Below, one piece after another: positions 34,212 to 42,333 of a DNA stretch of 64,000 bases. Positions within the stretch are counted from its first letter, which is position 1, and every line of letters starts with the position of its first letter. The position numbers and the translations under genes are program-made. The notes beneath the pieces are model-generated. The model was not told the DNA's origin, ran no database searches, and saw only the letters and a program-made list of their open reading frames with translations. The stretch comes from Undibacterium hunanense (lineage in GTDB: Bacteria; Pseudomonadota; Gammaproteobacteria; Burkholderiales; Burkholderiaceae_D), in assembly GCF_014284335.1 (NCBI RefSeq), contig NZ_JACOGF010000006.1:287326-351325 (forward strand). Reading direction: 5' to 3'.

Positions 34212-34790
34212 ATGTCATCCCTTATGCCATCGATTACCGACCTGCATCAACAGCTGGAAACCTTGCGTCCCGGCCTGTTTCGCTTTGCACAATTGCAATT
34301 GCGTAATGAAAGCGCTGCCGAAGATGCTGTTCAGGAAACATTACTGGCTGTGCTGGAAAAACCGGACAGCTTTGCAGGCAATTCTTCATTGCGTACTTAC
34401 GTCACCGGTATACTCAAGTTCAAGATCATCGACCATCTGCGCAGCCTGAAAAAAGAAAAGCCGCTGGAAACAAAAGAAGACGAGTCCGAAGACGACCTGA
34501 TAGATAGTTTATTTAATGCCAATGGCCACGTCATCGGCAATCCTCCCAGCTGGGGTGCGCCAGAGGCGGCTTTACAACAAAAAGATTTTTTCCGCGTACT
34601 GGAAGTCTGCCTTGAAAATTTGCCTGCCAAGACGGCCCGGGTCTTCATGATGCGCGAATGGCTGGAACTGGAAACAGAAGAAATTTGTAAGGAATTGGAA
34701 CTGACCACGTCTAATCTTTGGGTAGTACTGTATCGCGCACGTCTGCGGCTGCGCGAATGCCTGGACCTGAACTGGTTCGGCCACAAGTAG
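34212..34790 (+). CDS. ECF-type RNA polymerase sigma factor
   Basis: This 192-aa sigma-70-family factor has region 2 (about 15-85: FRFAQLQLRNESAAEDAVQETLLAVLEKPDSF..SSLRTYVTGILKFKIIDHLRS) and region 4 (about 120-185: LENLPAKTARVFMMREWLELETEEICKELELTTSNLWVVLYRARLRLRECL). The linker is long and acidic. The next gene is a zinc anti-sigma, the usual partner, 13 nt downstream. Similar sigma-ZAS pairs respond to oxidative or other envelope stress; the signal here is unknown. The start is uncertain (ATG 34212 or 34224), both with weak ribosome sites. Confidence 0.92.
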   Translation: MSSLMPSITDLHQQLETLRPGLFRFAQLQLRNESAAEDAVQETLLAVLEKPDSFAGNSSLRTYVTGILKFKIIDHLRSLKKEKPLETKEDESEDDLIDSLFNANGHVIGNPPSWGAPEAALQQKDFFRVLEVCLENLPAKTARVFMMREWLELETEEICKELELTTSNLWVVLYRARLRLRECLDLNWFGHK

Positions 34791-34803
34791 CAGAGGAAAA
34801 CAT

Positions 34804-35046
34804 ATGCAATTATTTATCGCTTGCAAACAGGCGCACCAGCTTATTTCGGAAGGTATGGACCGGCGACTCAGCCTGTCTGAACGTAGCAAATTGAAAATGC
34901 ATTTGGCTATCTGCCACTATTGCACCAGTTTCAATGGGCAAATGTCCTTCATGCGCAAAGCCGTGCGGCAATCTGCCTTGCGGACGCTGTCGTCGCCAGA
35001 GACGGGCAATCGTCCGGACCAGGACCATCAGGATGGTAGCAAATGA
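34804..35046 (+). CDS. Zinc-finger (ZAS-type) anti-sigma factor
   Basis: This 80-aa protein has C7-x3-H11 and H33-x3-C37-x2-C40; HxxxCxxC is the ZAS motif of anti-sigma factors such as RsrA. A Cys-rich zinc site can act as a redox switch releasing the sigma factor. No membrane segment is present, so it is cytosolic. AGGAAA lies 4-7 nt upstream of the ATG. It overlaps the next gene by 4 nt (ATGA). Confidence 0.88.
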   Translation: MQLFIACKQAHQLISEGMDRRLSLSERSKLKMHLAICHYCTSFNGQMSFMRKAVRQSALRTLSSPETGNRPDQDHQDGSK

Positions 35047-35276
35047 GTATTTGTCCTCGCTGCCAGACGGCATTCACTTGCGCGATGGCAGACCAGACCG
35101 GCCAGGCTTGCTGGTGTACGGCCTTGCCGCCTATCGCGCTGAGCAGTTTGCCTGACGGTAAACTGAAGGTCGATGCCAGTTGTTTTTGTGCTCAATGCCT
35201 GCCGCAATGGAAGGCTGAGCGTGAGGCGCTGTCAGACCGCACAAACAACGCTGATCCGGCAATTCAGTTACCATAA
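35043..35276 (+). CDS. Cysteine-rich CWC-family protein
   Basis: This 77-aa protein has seven cysteines: CPRC near the start, C13, CWC at about 23-25, and CFCAQC at about 47-52. This is the pattern of the cysteine-rich CWC family, a putative zinc-binding domain of unknown function. It is translationally coupled to the anti-sigma by a 4-nt overlap, so it probably shares the stress response. Confidence 0.8.
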   Translation: MSICPRCQTAFTCAMADQTGQACWCTALPPIALSSLPDGKLKVDASCFCAQCLPQWKAEREALSDRTNNADPAIQLP

Positions 35277-35301
35277 GCCTTTTATATCTGGTTATTTCAG
35301 C

Positions 35302-36009
35302 ATGTCCAACGATACGCCCCTTGCTTACACAGCCGTCAATGTCCCGGTTTCACAGCGCATCCGTGAACGTATCACGGCCAGCAAAACGCGCTTTCACGCC
35401 AACGACAATATTGCCAATTTCATCGAAGCTGGCGAAATGGAAGAGTTGCAGGCCGAGGTGGAAGAAAAACTGCGCGCCGTCCTGGAAAGCCTGGTGATAG
35501 ACACTGAAAGCGATCACAACACGCAGGACACTGGCAGACGTGTGGCAAAAATGTTTATCCAGGAAGTGTTCAAGGGTCGCTATGTGCCCATGCCTGCCGT
35601 CACCGAATTCCCGAACGCCTCGCATCTGAACGAGTTGATGATCATCGGCCCGATCACGGTACGCAGTGCCTGCTCGCATCATCTTTGCCCGATTATCGGC
35701 AAGGTCTGGATAGGTGTCATGCCGAATGAACATTCGAACCTGATTGGCCTGTCGAAATATGCGCGTATCGCCGAATGGGTCATGAGCCGCCCACAGATAC
35801 AGGAAGAAGCCGTGGTGCAACTGGCCGATGCCTTACAGGCAAAAATGCAACCTGACGGTCTTGCCGTGGTCATGGAAGCAGATCACTTTTGCATGCATTG
35901 GCGTGGTGTCAAGGACATGGATGCGGCCATGATTAACAGTGTGATGCACGGTTCCTTCCTCAAGGATGCGAATCTGCGTCGTGAATTTTTATCTCTGATC
36001 AAACGTTAA
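35302..36009 (+). CDS. folE: GTP cyclohydrolase I
   Basis: This 235-aa enzyme converts GTP to 7,8-dihydroneopterin triphosphate, first step to folate. Zinc ligands by alignment are C124, H127 (CSHH) and C197 (HFCMHWRG). The zinc loop reads RSACSHHLCPIIG where the usual is SxCEHHLxP, and an acidic insert (residues 41-60) lengthens the N-terminus. ATG 35302 is chosen because the frame upstream overlaps the CWC gene and MSNDTPLAYTAVNVPVSQRIRER begins the family-like part. It lies 25 nt after the CWC gene in an ECF-sigma operon, which suggests a stress-inducible copy; a second folE elsewhere is possible. Confidence 0.92.
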   Translation: MSNDTPLAYTAVNVPVSQRIRERITASKTRFHANDNIANFIEAGEMEELQAEVEEKLRAVLESLVIDTESDHNTQDTGRRVAKMFIQEVFKGRYVPMPAVTEFPNASHLNELMIIGPITVRSACSHHLCPIIGKVWIGVMPNEHSNLIGLSKYARIAEWVMSRPQIQEEAVVQLADALQAKMQPDGLAVVMEADHFCMHWRGVKDMDAAMINSVMHGSFLKDANLRREFLSLIKR

Positions 36010-36021
36010 CCGGGATTGACC

Positions 36022-36447
36022 ATGCTAGTACGCCTACTTTATGCCAGCCGCGCTGTTGACGATAAAATCTGCGACATGGTGCAATCCATTGTCGGTCAGT
36101 CGCGTTTGCACAACCCACAATTTGGCATCACCGGTGTGCTCTGTCACAGCGATCAGGTCTTCATGCAGGTACTGGAAGGCGGTCGTGATGCAGTCAATAC
36201 GCTGTACGGCCATATCCTGCGCGATCCTCGCCACACGGATGTGATTTTGCTCGATTATGAAGAAATCATTGAGCGCCGTTATTCAGGCTGGACCATGGGT
36301 CAGGCCAACATGGGGAAAATCAATCCCTCCATACTGCTGAAATATTCACCTTTGCCGGTGCTGGACCCGCATCGCATGTCAGGCAAGATCCTGCTGGCAC
36401 TGATCGATGAATTGATGGCAACCGCATCCATCGTTGGCCGCACTTAA
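36022..36447 (+). CDS. BLUF-domain blue-light photoreceptor
   Basis: This 141-aa protein is a single BLUF (FAD blue-light sensor) domain with a short C-terminal helix pair. The key residues are all present with AppA spacing: Y7, N31, Q49, W90 and M92 (AppA Y21, N45, Q63, W104, M106). RLLYASRA, NPQFGITGVL, FMQVLEG and RYSGWTMG are the usual blocks. With no output domain it must signal by protein contacts. ATG 36022 has GGGA 6 nt upstream; the TTG at 36016 is not used. It follows folE by 12 nt. Confidence 0.93.
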   Translation: MLVRLLYASRAVDDKICDMVQSIVGQSRLHNPQFGITGVLCHSDQVFMQVLEGGRDAVNTLYGHILRDPRHTDVILLDYEEIIERRYSGWTMGQANMGKINPSILLKYSPLPVLDPHRMSGKILLALIDELMATASIVGRT

Positions 36448-36472
36448 GCATGCGGTGTCATCGCTGACCTGC

Positions 36473-37012
36473 TTACAGCAATGCACCGGCACGGAAAAAG
36501 AACATCCTTGCAATCACGGATCCAGGCATCTGTTCAATACTGATGTTGTACTGCATGACGCTGTCATTGTAGGCCTGGCGTGAAAACACGATTTTGCTTT
36601 CAGTACTGCTCAGCTCTTCGCTCAGTTGCATCATGTGCGGGTTGGTCCTGAGATCTGGATACGATTGCGATAAAGCATACATTTTTCCCAGGGCGGCGAT
36701 CAGTGCCACTTCGGCAGCTGCCAGTTGCTGTACGGCGCTGGCTTTGGATGGATCTGCACTGACCTTGCCAATGGCGGTCACGGCAAGATTGCGTGCGCCG
36801 ATGACGGCCTCCAGCGTTTCACGCTCATGCTTCATATAGCCTTTGGCAACTTCGACCAGGCTGGGTATCAGCTCATAGCGTTGTTTCAGGCAGGCATCAA
36901 GCGGTGAAAACGCAGCCTTGAAATGATTGCGTGCACAGATCAGTCGGTTGTAGGCGCCAATCACCCAAAATACCAACAGGGCGGCAACGATCAGCAATAC
37001 CAATGCGAACAT
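36473..37012 (-). CDS. LemA-family protein
   Basis: This 179-aa protein has an N-terminal membrane segment (about 2-22) and a four-helix LemA domain: YNRLICARNHFKAAFSPLDACLKQRYELIPSLVEVAKGYMKHERETLEAVIGARN. The N-terminus is probably outside or periplasmic, as proposed for LemA. The function is unknown. ATG 37012 is chosen with GGAG 5-6 nt upstream; the frame extends to 37078 without support. No TPM/YgcG partner gene adjoins, which is unusual for LemA. Confidence 0.85.
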   Translation of the reverse strand: MFALVLLIVAALLVFWVIGAYNRLICARNHFKAAFSPLDACLKQRYELIPSLVEVAKGYMKHERETLEAVIGARNLAVTAIGKVSADPSKASAVQQLAAAEVALIAALGKMYALSQSYPDLRTNPHMMQLSEELSSTESKIVFSRQAYNDSVMQYNISIEQMPGSVIARMFFFRAGALL

Positions 37013-37108
37013 GGTGTCTCCTGTCAGGGATGGAAGGCAGCTACATGTGGGCAGGAAGATTTGCCGGCGCAGTTTCATGCACTACAGCAAGAACACTGCG
37101 CCTCCTTT

Positions 37109-37141
37109 CAAAAAAACAAGACCGACAACATGTCGGTCTTG
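37109..37141 (-). terminator. Terminator of the BON lipoprotein gene
   Basis: On the minus strand, CAAGACCGACA (37117-37127 complement) pairs with TGTCGGTCTTG over a 3-nt loop, followed by an eight-T run (37109-37116). Confidence 0.85.
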
Positions 37142-37158
37142 CTCGCTTAAAATTTCAG

Positions 37159-37809
37159 TTAATTTTTATTTTCTGTCTTGTTGGGCGTGGCCTGATATTC
37201 TTTCCATTCCGCTTCAGTAATGTATTCAAATACCTTCACCACTTTGCGCACACCGCTGATGCTGCTGGACAGATCGGCTGCCAGATTGCCTTCGCGTTGT
37301 GTAACCCTGCCCATGAGATAAACGACACCGGCTTCAGTAACGACCTTGATGGCATTCGCCTGCACCTCTTTGTTGTCCACGAAAGTCGCTTTGACCTTGG
37401 TGGTCAGCAGCGTATCGTTGGAGCGTGCAGCAAAGTCTGACGAACTGGCAACCTGCAGTTCATTCATGACTGAAACAACGCCTTCTACAGCGAGCATTTC
37501 GCGCTCTGCTGCGGCCTTGGCATTTTCATCCACCACTTCACCGGTCAGCAAAACGCGACGGTTAAATGAATTGACGTTGACATGGCCATTTTTGCCCAAC
37601 AGACGCGAGACGCGGGTCTCGCCTTTGATGACAATCGCCTTGTCTTCGGTCTGTGCACCAAAAGTGCGGCGGTCAGTTGCGGCAAAGGTACCGACTACCG
37701 CACTGCCAACCACCATTTCCACGCAGCCTTGCAGGCTCATGGCAGCAGCACAGCACAGTCCAACCATCGCCATGGGACGGGCGAACTTGTTCCAGTTTTT
37801 TTTACTCAT
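37159..37809 (-). CDS. BON-domain lipoprotein (YraP/DolP-like)
   Basis: This 216-aa outer-membrane-type lipoprotein has a lipobox LQGC (Cys 29) and two BON domains (about 55-115 and 125-200), with [22 protein letters not shown] and [21 protein letters not shown] as the strand-helix-strand signatures. DolP of E. coli sits at the division site and supports envelope integrity and BAM. ATG 37809 has GGAGG 8 nt upstream and overlaps the diaA stop by 8 nt. The chain yraN, diaA, this gene is the E. coli-like order. Confidence 0.88.
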   Translation of the reverse strand: MSKKNWNKFARPMAMVGLCCAAAMSLQGCVEMVVGSAVVGTFAATDRRTFGAQTEDKAIVIKGETRVSRLLGKNGHVNVNSFNRRVLLTGEVVDENAKAAAEREMLAVEGVVSVMNELQVASSSDFAARSNDTLLTTKVKATFVDNKEVQANAIKVVTEAGVVYLMGRVTQREGNLAADLSSSISGVRKVVKVFEYITEAEWKEYQATPNKTENKN

Positions 37810-38398
37810 CTGCATCACCTCCGAATAATGCGGCATCTATGCCGTCACACAAACAATGTATGGTCAATAAATGGACTTCCTGAATACGTGCAGTACGCTC
37901 ATGCGGTACGCATATGTGTACATCTGCATCGGTCAGGATATTCCTGACCTCACCACCGCCCTTGCCAGTCAGCGCAATTACACGCATGTCCCGTTCAAGC
38001 GCGGCGTTAACGGCATTCACCACACTGGCAGAATTGCCAGAAGTGGACAGAGCCAGCAAAATATCGCCAGACTGGCCGAATGCCTGTACCTGCTTGGAAA
38101 ACACTTCCTGAAAGCTGTAATCATTCGCCACAGCAGTCATGATGGACGTGTCGGTCGTCAATGCCATGGCCGGTAAAGGCAGGCGCTCACGTTCGAAACG
38201 TCCTACCAGTTCAGCTGCAAAATGTTGACAATCAGCGGCGGAACCGCCATTGCCACAGGCAAGTATCTTGTTACCGTTAGACAGCGCCAGGAACATGAGT
38301 TCCACGGCCTGTGAAATAGGCAGAGCCAGTTCGGCAGCCGCCCTCATCTTTAATTCGGCACTTTCCTGAAAGTGCGCCAATATGCGTTGGTTTGTCAT
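37802..38398 (-). CDS. diaA: SIS-domain protein, DiaA / phosphoheptose isomerase family
   Basis: This 198-aa single SIS-domain protein has [32 protein letters not shown], typical of GmhA/DiaA. GmhA makes heptose for LPS; DiaA binds DnaA and stimulates replication initiation. Gene order with yraN and a BON lipoprotein matches E. coli diaA, which tips the call; the LPS role is not excluded. It ends inside the start of the BON gene. Confidence 0.85.
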   Translation of the reverse strand: MTNQRILAHFQESAELKMRAAAELALPISQAVELMFLALSNGNKILACGNGGSAADCQHFAAELVGRFERERLPLPAMALTTDTSIMTAVANDYSFQEVFSKQVQAFGQSGDILLALSTSGNSASVVNAVNAALERDMRVIALTGKGGGEVRNILTDADVHICVPHERTARIQEVHLLTIHCLCDGIDAALFGGDADE

Positions 38399-38626
38399 AG
38401 TGCGTCAAATTATACGGCAGGCCGGGCCTGACGAAGCAATTATCGCAAATCCCTGGGTGCCACCGGTACTTTACCGCAAGGGAATATGCGGGATGCTCAT
38501 GTCACCATTACGAAACGACAGATGGATGCAATCTGAAAATATTCAGGCAGAAACGAGGTTTTGTTACCTGTTTTTTTGCTTATTTGTTGCTTATTAATGG
38601 CACTTGTCGCCATTTTTAACGATTCT

Positions 38627-39025
38627 TCAGGCCACAATAATATTTTTCAACCAGTTGATGCTGTCACCATCAATGGCAATCAAATCAAAACGACAGGCTG
38701 CCTGCGATTTTTTTGACAGCAGATACACCTGCGCCGCATGTACCATACGTCTTTGTTTGGCAGGCGTGACGCTGGCGACGGCACCGCCAAACTGCATGGA
38801 GCTACGCTTTCTGACTTCGACAAACACCAGTGTTGGACCATCTTGCATGATCAGGTCAATTTCCCCGCCCTTGCAGGAAAAATTTTGCATCACCAGCTTC
38901 AAGCCCGCTTTTTGCAGATACAGCAAGGCCTGATTTTCGGCTTCATCTCCACTGCGGCGGCGACTGGTACGGCGGTCATCCTGTTGCTGGCCAGCTTTGT
39001 CTTCGGCGGTCAGGGTAGGTCTCAT
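38627..39025 (-). CDS. yraN: YraN family (UPF0102) nuclease-fold protein
   Basis: This 132-aa protein has the restriction-endonuclease-like core: GDEAENQALLYLQKAGLKLVMQNFSCKGGEIDLIMQDGPTLVFVEVRKRSS, with E, GEID and VFVEVRxR as the predicted catalytic residues. Function is unknown. The start is uncertain (39025, 39061 or 39073); GGGA stands about 10 nt before 39025, which gives the E. coli length. It is divergent from rsmI. A 228-nt gap to diaA shows no gene. Confidence 0.88.
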   Translation of the reverse strand: MRPTLTAEDKAGQQQDDRRTSRRRSGDEAENQALLYLQKAGLKLVMQNFSCKGGEIDLIMQDGPTLVFVEVRKRSSMQFGGAVASVTPAKQRRMVHAAQVYLLSKKSQAACRFDLIAIDGDSINWLKNIIVA

Positions 39026-39142
39026 TGGCGTACAATCCCGATTAATTGATTTGTTAAACATGAGCGGCTGCAATGCCCGGCCCCATTAGCAATGGGTCAC
39101 ACCAATTGCAGCCATCTACCCTATGCACAGGAACGCGCGCGC

Positions 39143-40060
39143 ATGACCACGACTGACAACGCACTGTTCACAAGTGCCAGCATCATAGAAACAGTAACCC
39201 GGCAAAATTATCCGGCCGGTACATTATATGTAGTCGCCACGCCAATTGGAAATGTGGCGGATATTTCTTTGCGCGCACTGCATTTGCTGTCCCTGGCAGA
39301 TGCGATTGCCTGTGAAGATACCCGCAATACAGCGCAGTTGCTGGGGCGTTACGGCATCAGCAAACCACTGATCGCAGCCCATCAGCATAATGAACGGGAA
39401 GTGGCCGAGAAAATCCTGCAACGCCTGCAGGCCGGCGAACGCATCGCCCTGGTATCCGATGCCGGCACGCCCGGTGTTTCTGACCCCGGTGCCAAAATCG
39501 TCGATGCCATCAAACTGGCAGGTTTGCCTGTCACACCACTGCCGGGTGCATCGGCGGCTATCAGCGCCCTGTCAGCCAGTGGCCTGATCCACGACCGGTT
39601 TTATTTTGTCGGTTTCTTACCAGCCAAGGCCGGTCAGCGCGAGAGCACGCTACGTGAAGTAAGTAATGTCGCTGCCAGCCTGATTTTTTATGAAGCACCA
39701 CATCGCATCATCGAATCAGTGCAAGCCATGTTGGCGATGTTTGGCCCGGCACGACGCATCGTGCTGGCGCGTGAAGTCAGCAAACTGTTTGAAGAAATCC
39801 ATCGTTGCCCACTGAGCGAAGCTGCCGCCTGGCTGGCAGCCGACAGCCACCGTGAAAAAGGTGAATATGTGATCCTGATTGAAGCCGCGGTTGCGGCAGA
39901 AGATGATCAGCAGACCGAAGCCCGGCGCGTACTGACTATCCTGCTGGAAGAATGCTCGGTCAAACAGGCAGCATCACTGGCGGCACAATTGACGGGACAA
40001 AAGAAAAACGCCCTGTATCAACTGGCACTGGAAATGAAACAGGATGCAGAAGAGAGCTGA
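39143..40060 (+). CDS. rsmI: 16S rRNA (cytidine-2'-O)-methyltransferase RsmI
   Basis: This 305-aa SAM enzyme of the tetrapyrrole-methylase fold methylates the ribose of C1402 in 16S rRNA. Motifs: TLYVVATPIGNVADISLRAL, EDTRNTAQLL, LVSDAGTPGVSDPGAKIV, PLPGASAAISALSASGL and FYEAPHRI. ATG 39143 is chosen with AGGA 10 nt upstream and good match at the N-terminus. The 3' end is enclosed by a hairpin spanning the stop. Confidence 0.94.
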   Translation: MTTTDNALFTSASIIETVTRQNYPAGTLYVVATPIGNVADISLRALHLLSLADAIACEDTRNTAQLLGRYGISKPLIAAHQHNEREVAEKILQRLQAGERIALVSDAGTPGVSDPGAKIVDAIKLAGLPVTPLPGASAAISALSASGLIHDRFYFVGFLPAKAGQRESTLREVSNVAASLIFYEAPHRIIESVQAMLAMFGPARRIVLAREVSKLFEEIHRCPLSEAAAWLAADSHREKGEYVILIEAAVAAEDDQQTEARRVLTILLEECSVKQAASLAAQLTGQKKNALYQLALEMKQDAEES

Positions 40061-40073
40061 ACCTGCTCTCTTC
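40049..40073. terminator. Hairpin spanning the rsmI stop codon
   Basis: GAAGAGAGC (40049-40057) and GCTCTCTTC (40065-40073) pair perfectly; the 7-nt loop contains the TGA stop. The convergent rlpA gene ends 30 nt further on. No T-run follows on either side, so it is a structural 3' end rather than a classical terminator. Confidence 0.45.
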
Positions 40074-40103
40074 CTACCCAGCTCTTCCGACTCTTCACAC
40101 AGC

Positions 40104-41225
40104 CTAGCGCTGTACTACCAGAGGGCGACCCACACCCAGTTCACCGGCCTGGGCAATCGCAGCATTGGCTTCAGACCGGCTATTGAACGGGCCGCTGACC
40201 AGACGGTAAAGGCTACCCTGCTGGACGATATCAAAGCCCGGCAGCAGGCTGGTGGCCCGGCCCTTCAGATGACCCATGATGGATTCAGCATTGGCGCGTA
40301 TCGCATAGGCACCAAACTGTATGTAATAGGCACTGCCCGCCGCTGCCACCTGGGTGACTGGTGCCGGTAATTTTTCTACCGGGCGGTTTTCCTGCGCTGC
40401 CAACAATTCTTCCATGGTCATACTGGCGGCTTTTTCTGCTGGCCGCGTGACGACGTCTTCCCGTATCGACGCTGGTGGCAGCACCGATATGGGTGTCGAT
40501 ATGGGCGCATTGGTGGCAAGCACAGTGACCGGTCTTGCTGCTGGCTGGTTCTTGCGGTTTTCTGCCATTCGCTCTATATCGGCTGGCAACAGGCGTTCCA
40601 CTTCGATCTGGGTACTGCCCTTGCCAATGACATCCAGCTTCAACGCAGCGGTGTATGACAGATCAATAATGCGGCTGGCATGGAAAGGCCCGCGGTCATT
40701 GATACGTACGATAATCTGCTTGCCGTTATTTAAATTGGTGACCCGTGCATACGAGGGAATCGGCAGGGTAGGATGGGCAGCGGTGATTTTATACATGTCA
40801 TACAGCTCACCGGAAGAGGTCTTCTGCCCATGGAATTTCTTGCCGTACCAGCTGCCTATGCCACGCTGTACAAAGGGTGTATTGTTATCTGCTAACGGGG
40901 TATAGGTTTTACCAAAGATCACATAGGGTTTATTACCCGAACGGGAAAAATCTTCCACCATGGGTATCGGGTCGACCGTGTTTTCCAGCCCTTCTGGTAT
41001 GTTATCACCCGGACCGTCATCCTTGTAATAAGCACCTTTTCCGGAACCAGCCTTGGGCGCCGTCGTGGTCTGATTGGTGGTAGACGGTTTGGTACTGGTA
41101 GCCGGACGCTGATTATCGGCAATGATGACATGTTGTTTCGGTGCGCTGCCGCAGGCCGCCAGCAAGACCAGGCTGGCGGACAGCAGGCTGCCCTGGCGGA
41201 ATTTTTGCGTCCAGACTGTTTTCAT
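40104..41225 (-). CDS. rlpA: Septal ring lytic transglycosylase RlpA
   Basis: This 373-aa lipoprotein (LAAC, Cys 25) has a Pro/Thr-rich linker, a double-psi beta-barrel (about 115-205: GIGSWYGKKFHGQKTSSGELYDMYKITAAHPTLP..VRINDRGPFHASRIIDLSYTAA), and a C-terminal SPOR domain (about 295-373) that binds denuded glycan at the septum. The catalytic Asp/His pair of RlpA is in the RGPFH and E-Y-D regions. Its ATG overlaps the rodA stop by 4 nt, linking it to the elongation operon. Confidence 0.93.
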   Translation of the reverse strand: MKTVWTQKFRQGSLLSASLVLLAACGSAPKQHVIIADNQRPATSTKPSTTNQTTTAPKAGSGKGAYYKDDGPGDNIPEGLENTVDPIPMVEDFSRSGNKPYVIFGKTYTPLADNNTPFVQRGIGSWYGKKFHGQKTSSGELYDMYKITAAHPTLPIPSYARVTNLNNGKQIIVRINDRGPFHASRIIDLSYTAALKLDVIGKGSTQIEVERLLPADIERMAENRKNQPAARPVTVLATNAPISTPISVLPPASIREDVVTRPAEKAASMTMEELLAAQENRPVEKLPAPVTQVAAAGSAYYIQFGAYAIRANAESIMGHLKGRATSLLPGFDIVQQGSLYRLVSGPFNSRSEANAAIAQAGELGVGRPLVVQR

Positions 41226-42331
41226 GTCTGCACCAGTTTGCGGTTACGCTGCACACTCATCATGATCCCCAGGCCCATGCCCAGGGTTACCAGGGCTGTG
41301 CCGCCATAACTCATAAAGGGCAAGGGTACGCCGACCACAGGCACAATACCGCTTACCATGCCCATGTTCACAAAGGCATAGGTGAAGAATATCATGGTCA
41401 CGGCACCAGCCATCAAACGTGCAAACATGGTAGGTGCATTCGCGGCAATCATCAGGCAACGTATGATCAATAGAAAATACAGACTGACCAGGATCACATT
41501 GCCGACAAAACCAAACTCTTCAGAGAAAACGGCAAAAATGAAATCGGTGGTATGTTCAGGGATGAACTCGAGATGAGACTGGGTACCTTTCAAATAGCCC
41601 TTGCCATGCAGTCCTCCCGATCCGACGGCAATGGTGGACTGAATAATGTGAAAACCTTTGCCCAGCGGATCGCGGTTCGGGTCCAGCATGGTCAGGACGC
41701 GGTCACGCTGATAGTCATGCAGCATGGGCCAGACCACGGTAGGCACGATCACCGCAACAGCAAGACTCAGTGATATCAAAAACTTCCAGGACAGCCCGGC
41801 CAGAAACACAACGGTAAAACCGGCCGCGACAACCAGCATGGCAGTTCCCAGATCAGGCTGCTTGGCAATCAGTGCCACCGGTATGCCCAGGATGACGGAG
41901 GCAATCACAAAATCGCGCCAGCGTAAGGCCCCTTCGCGCTTCTGAAAATACCATGCCAGCATCAGCGGCGTAGCGATCTTCATCATCTCGGATGGCTGTA
42001 TGGTCATGCCGATGTTGATCCAGCGCCTTGATCCTTTTTTAACCATGCCGAAGACAGCAACCGCCAGTAACAGGGCAATGCCAAAGGTATAGATGGGAAT
42101 GGCAAAGCGCATCAGGGTTTGTGGCGGCACGTTCGCCATGATCCACATGATGACGAAGGAAACCAGGATGTTCCTCATCTGGTCTTCCACCCGTCCCGGG
42201 AAATCAATACCGGCCGAGTACAGGGTGATAATGCCGATGGACATGATCAGGAAAATCAGAATCGCCAGCGTCGCATCAAATACCAGGATGTGCGAGCGGA
42301 TAAAATGCCAGTTAATGCCGCGTTTTTGCAT
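41222..42331 (-). CDS. rodA: Rod-shape SEDS glycosyltransferase RodA
   Basis: This 369-aa membrane protein has about ten membrane segments and SEDS motifs: AKQPDLGTAMLV, GKGYLKGTQSHLEFIPEHTTDFIFAVFSEEFG and GVPLPFMSYGGTAL. It polymerises lipid II with PBP2. ATG 42331 is used: AAGGA lies 7 nt upstream within the end of mrdA, and the longer TTG start at 42337 overlaps that stop. Confidence 0.96.
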   Translation of the reverse strand: MQKRGINWHFIRSHILVFDATLAILIFLIMSIGIITLYSAGIDFPGRVEDQMRNILVSFVIMWIMANVPPQTLMRFAIPIYTFGIALLLAVAVFGMVKKGSRRWINIGMTIQPSEMMKIATPLMLAWYFQKREGALRWRDFVIASVILGIPVALIAKQPDLGTAMLVVAAGFTVVFLAGLSWKFLISLSLAVAVIVPTVVWPMLHDYQRDRVLTMLDPNRDPLGKGFHIIQSTIAVGSGGLHGKGYLKGTQSHLEFIPEHTTDFIFAVFSEEFGFVGNVILVSLYFLLIIRCLMIAANAPTMFARLMAGAVTMIFFTYAFVNMGMVSGIVPVVGVPLPFMSYGGTALVTLGMGLGIMMSVQRNRKLVQT

Positions 42332-42333
42332 AA

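Noticed and set aside
34212..36447. Riboswitch (THF or similar) before folE
   Set aside because: The 25-nt gap is too short and the upstream region is coding.
36436..36453. CCGCA/TGCGG hairpin around the BLUF stop
   Set aside because: Five pairs and no T-run; too weak to call a terminator.
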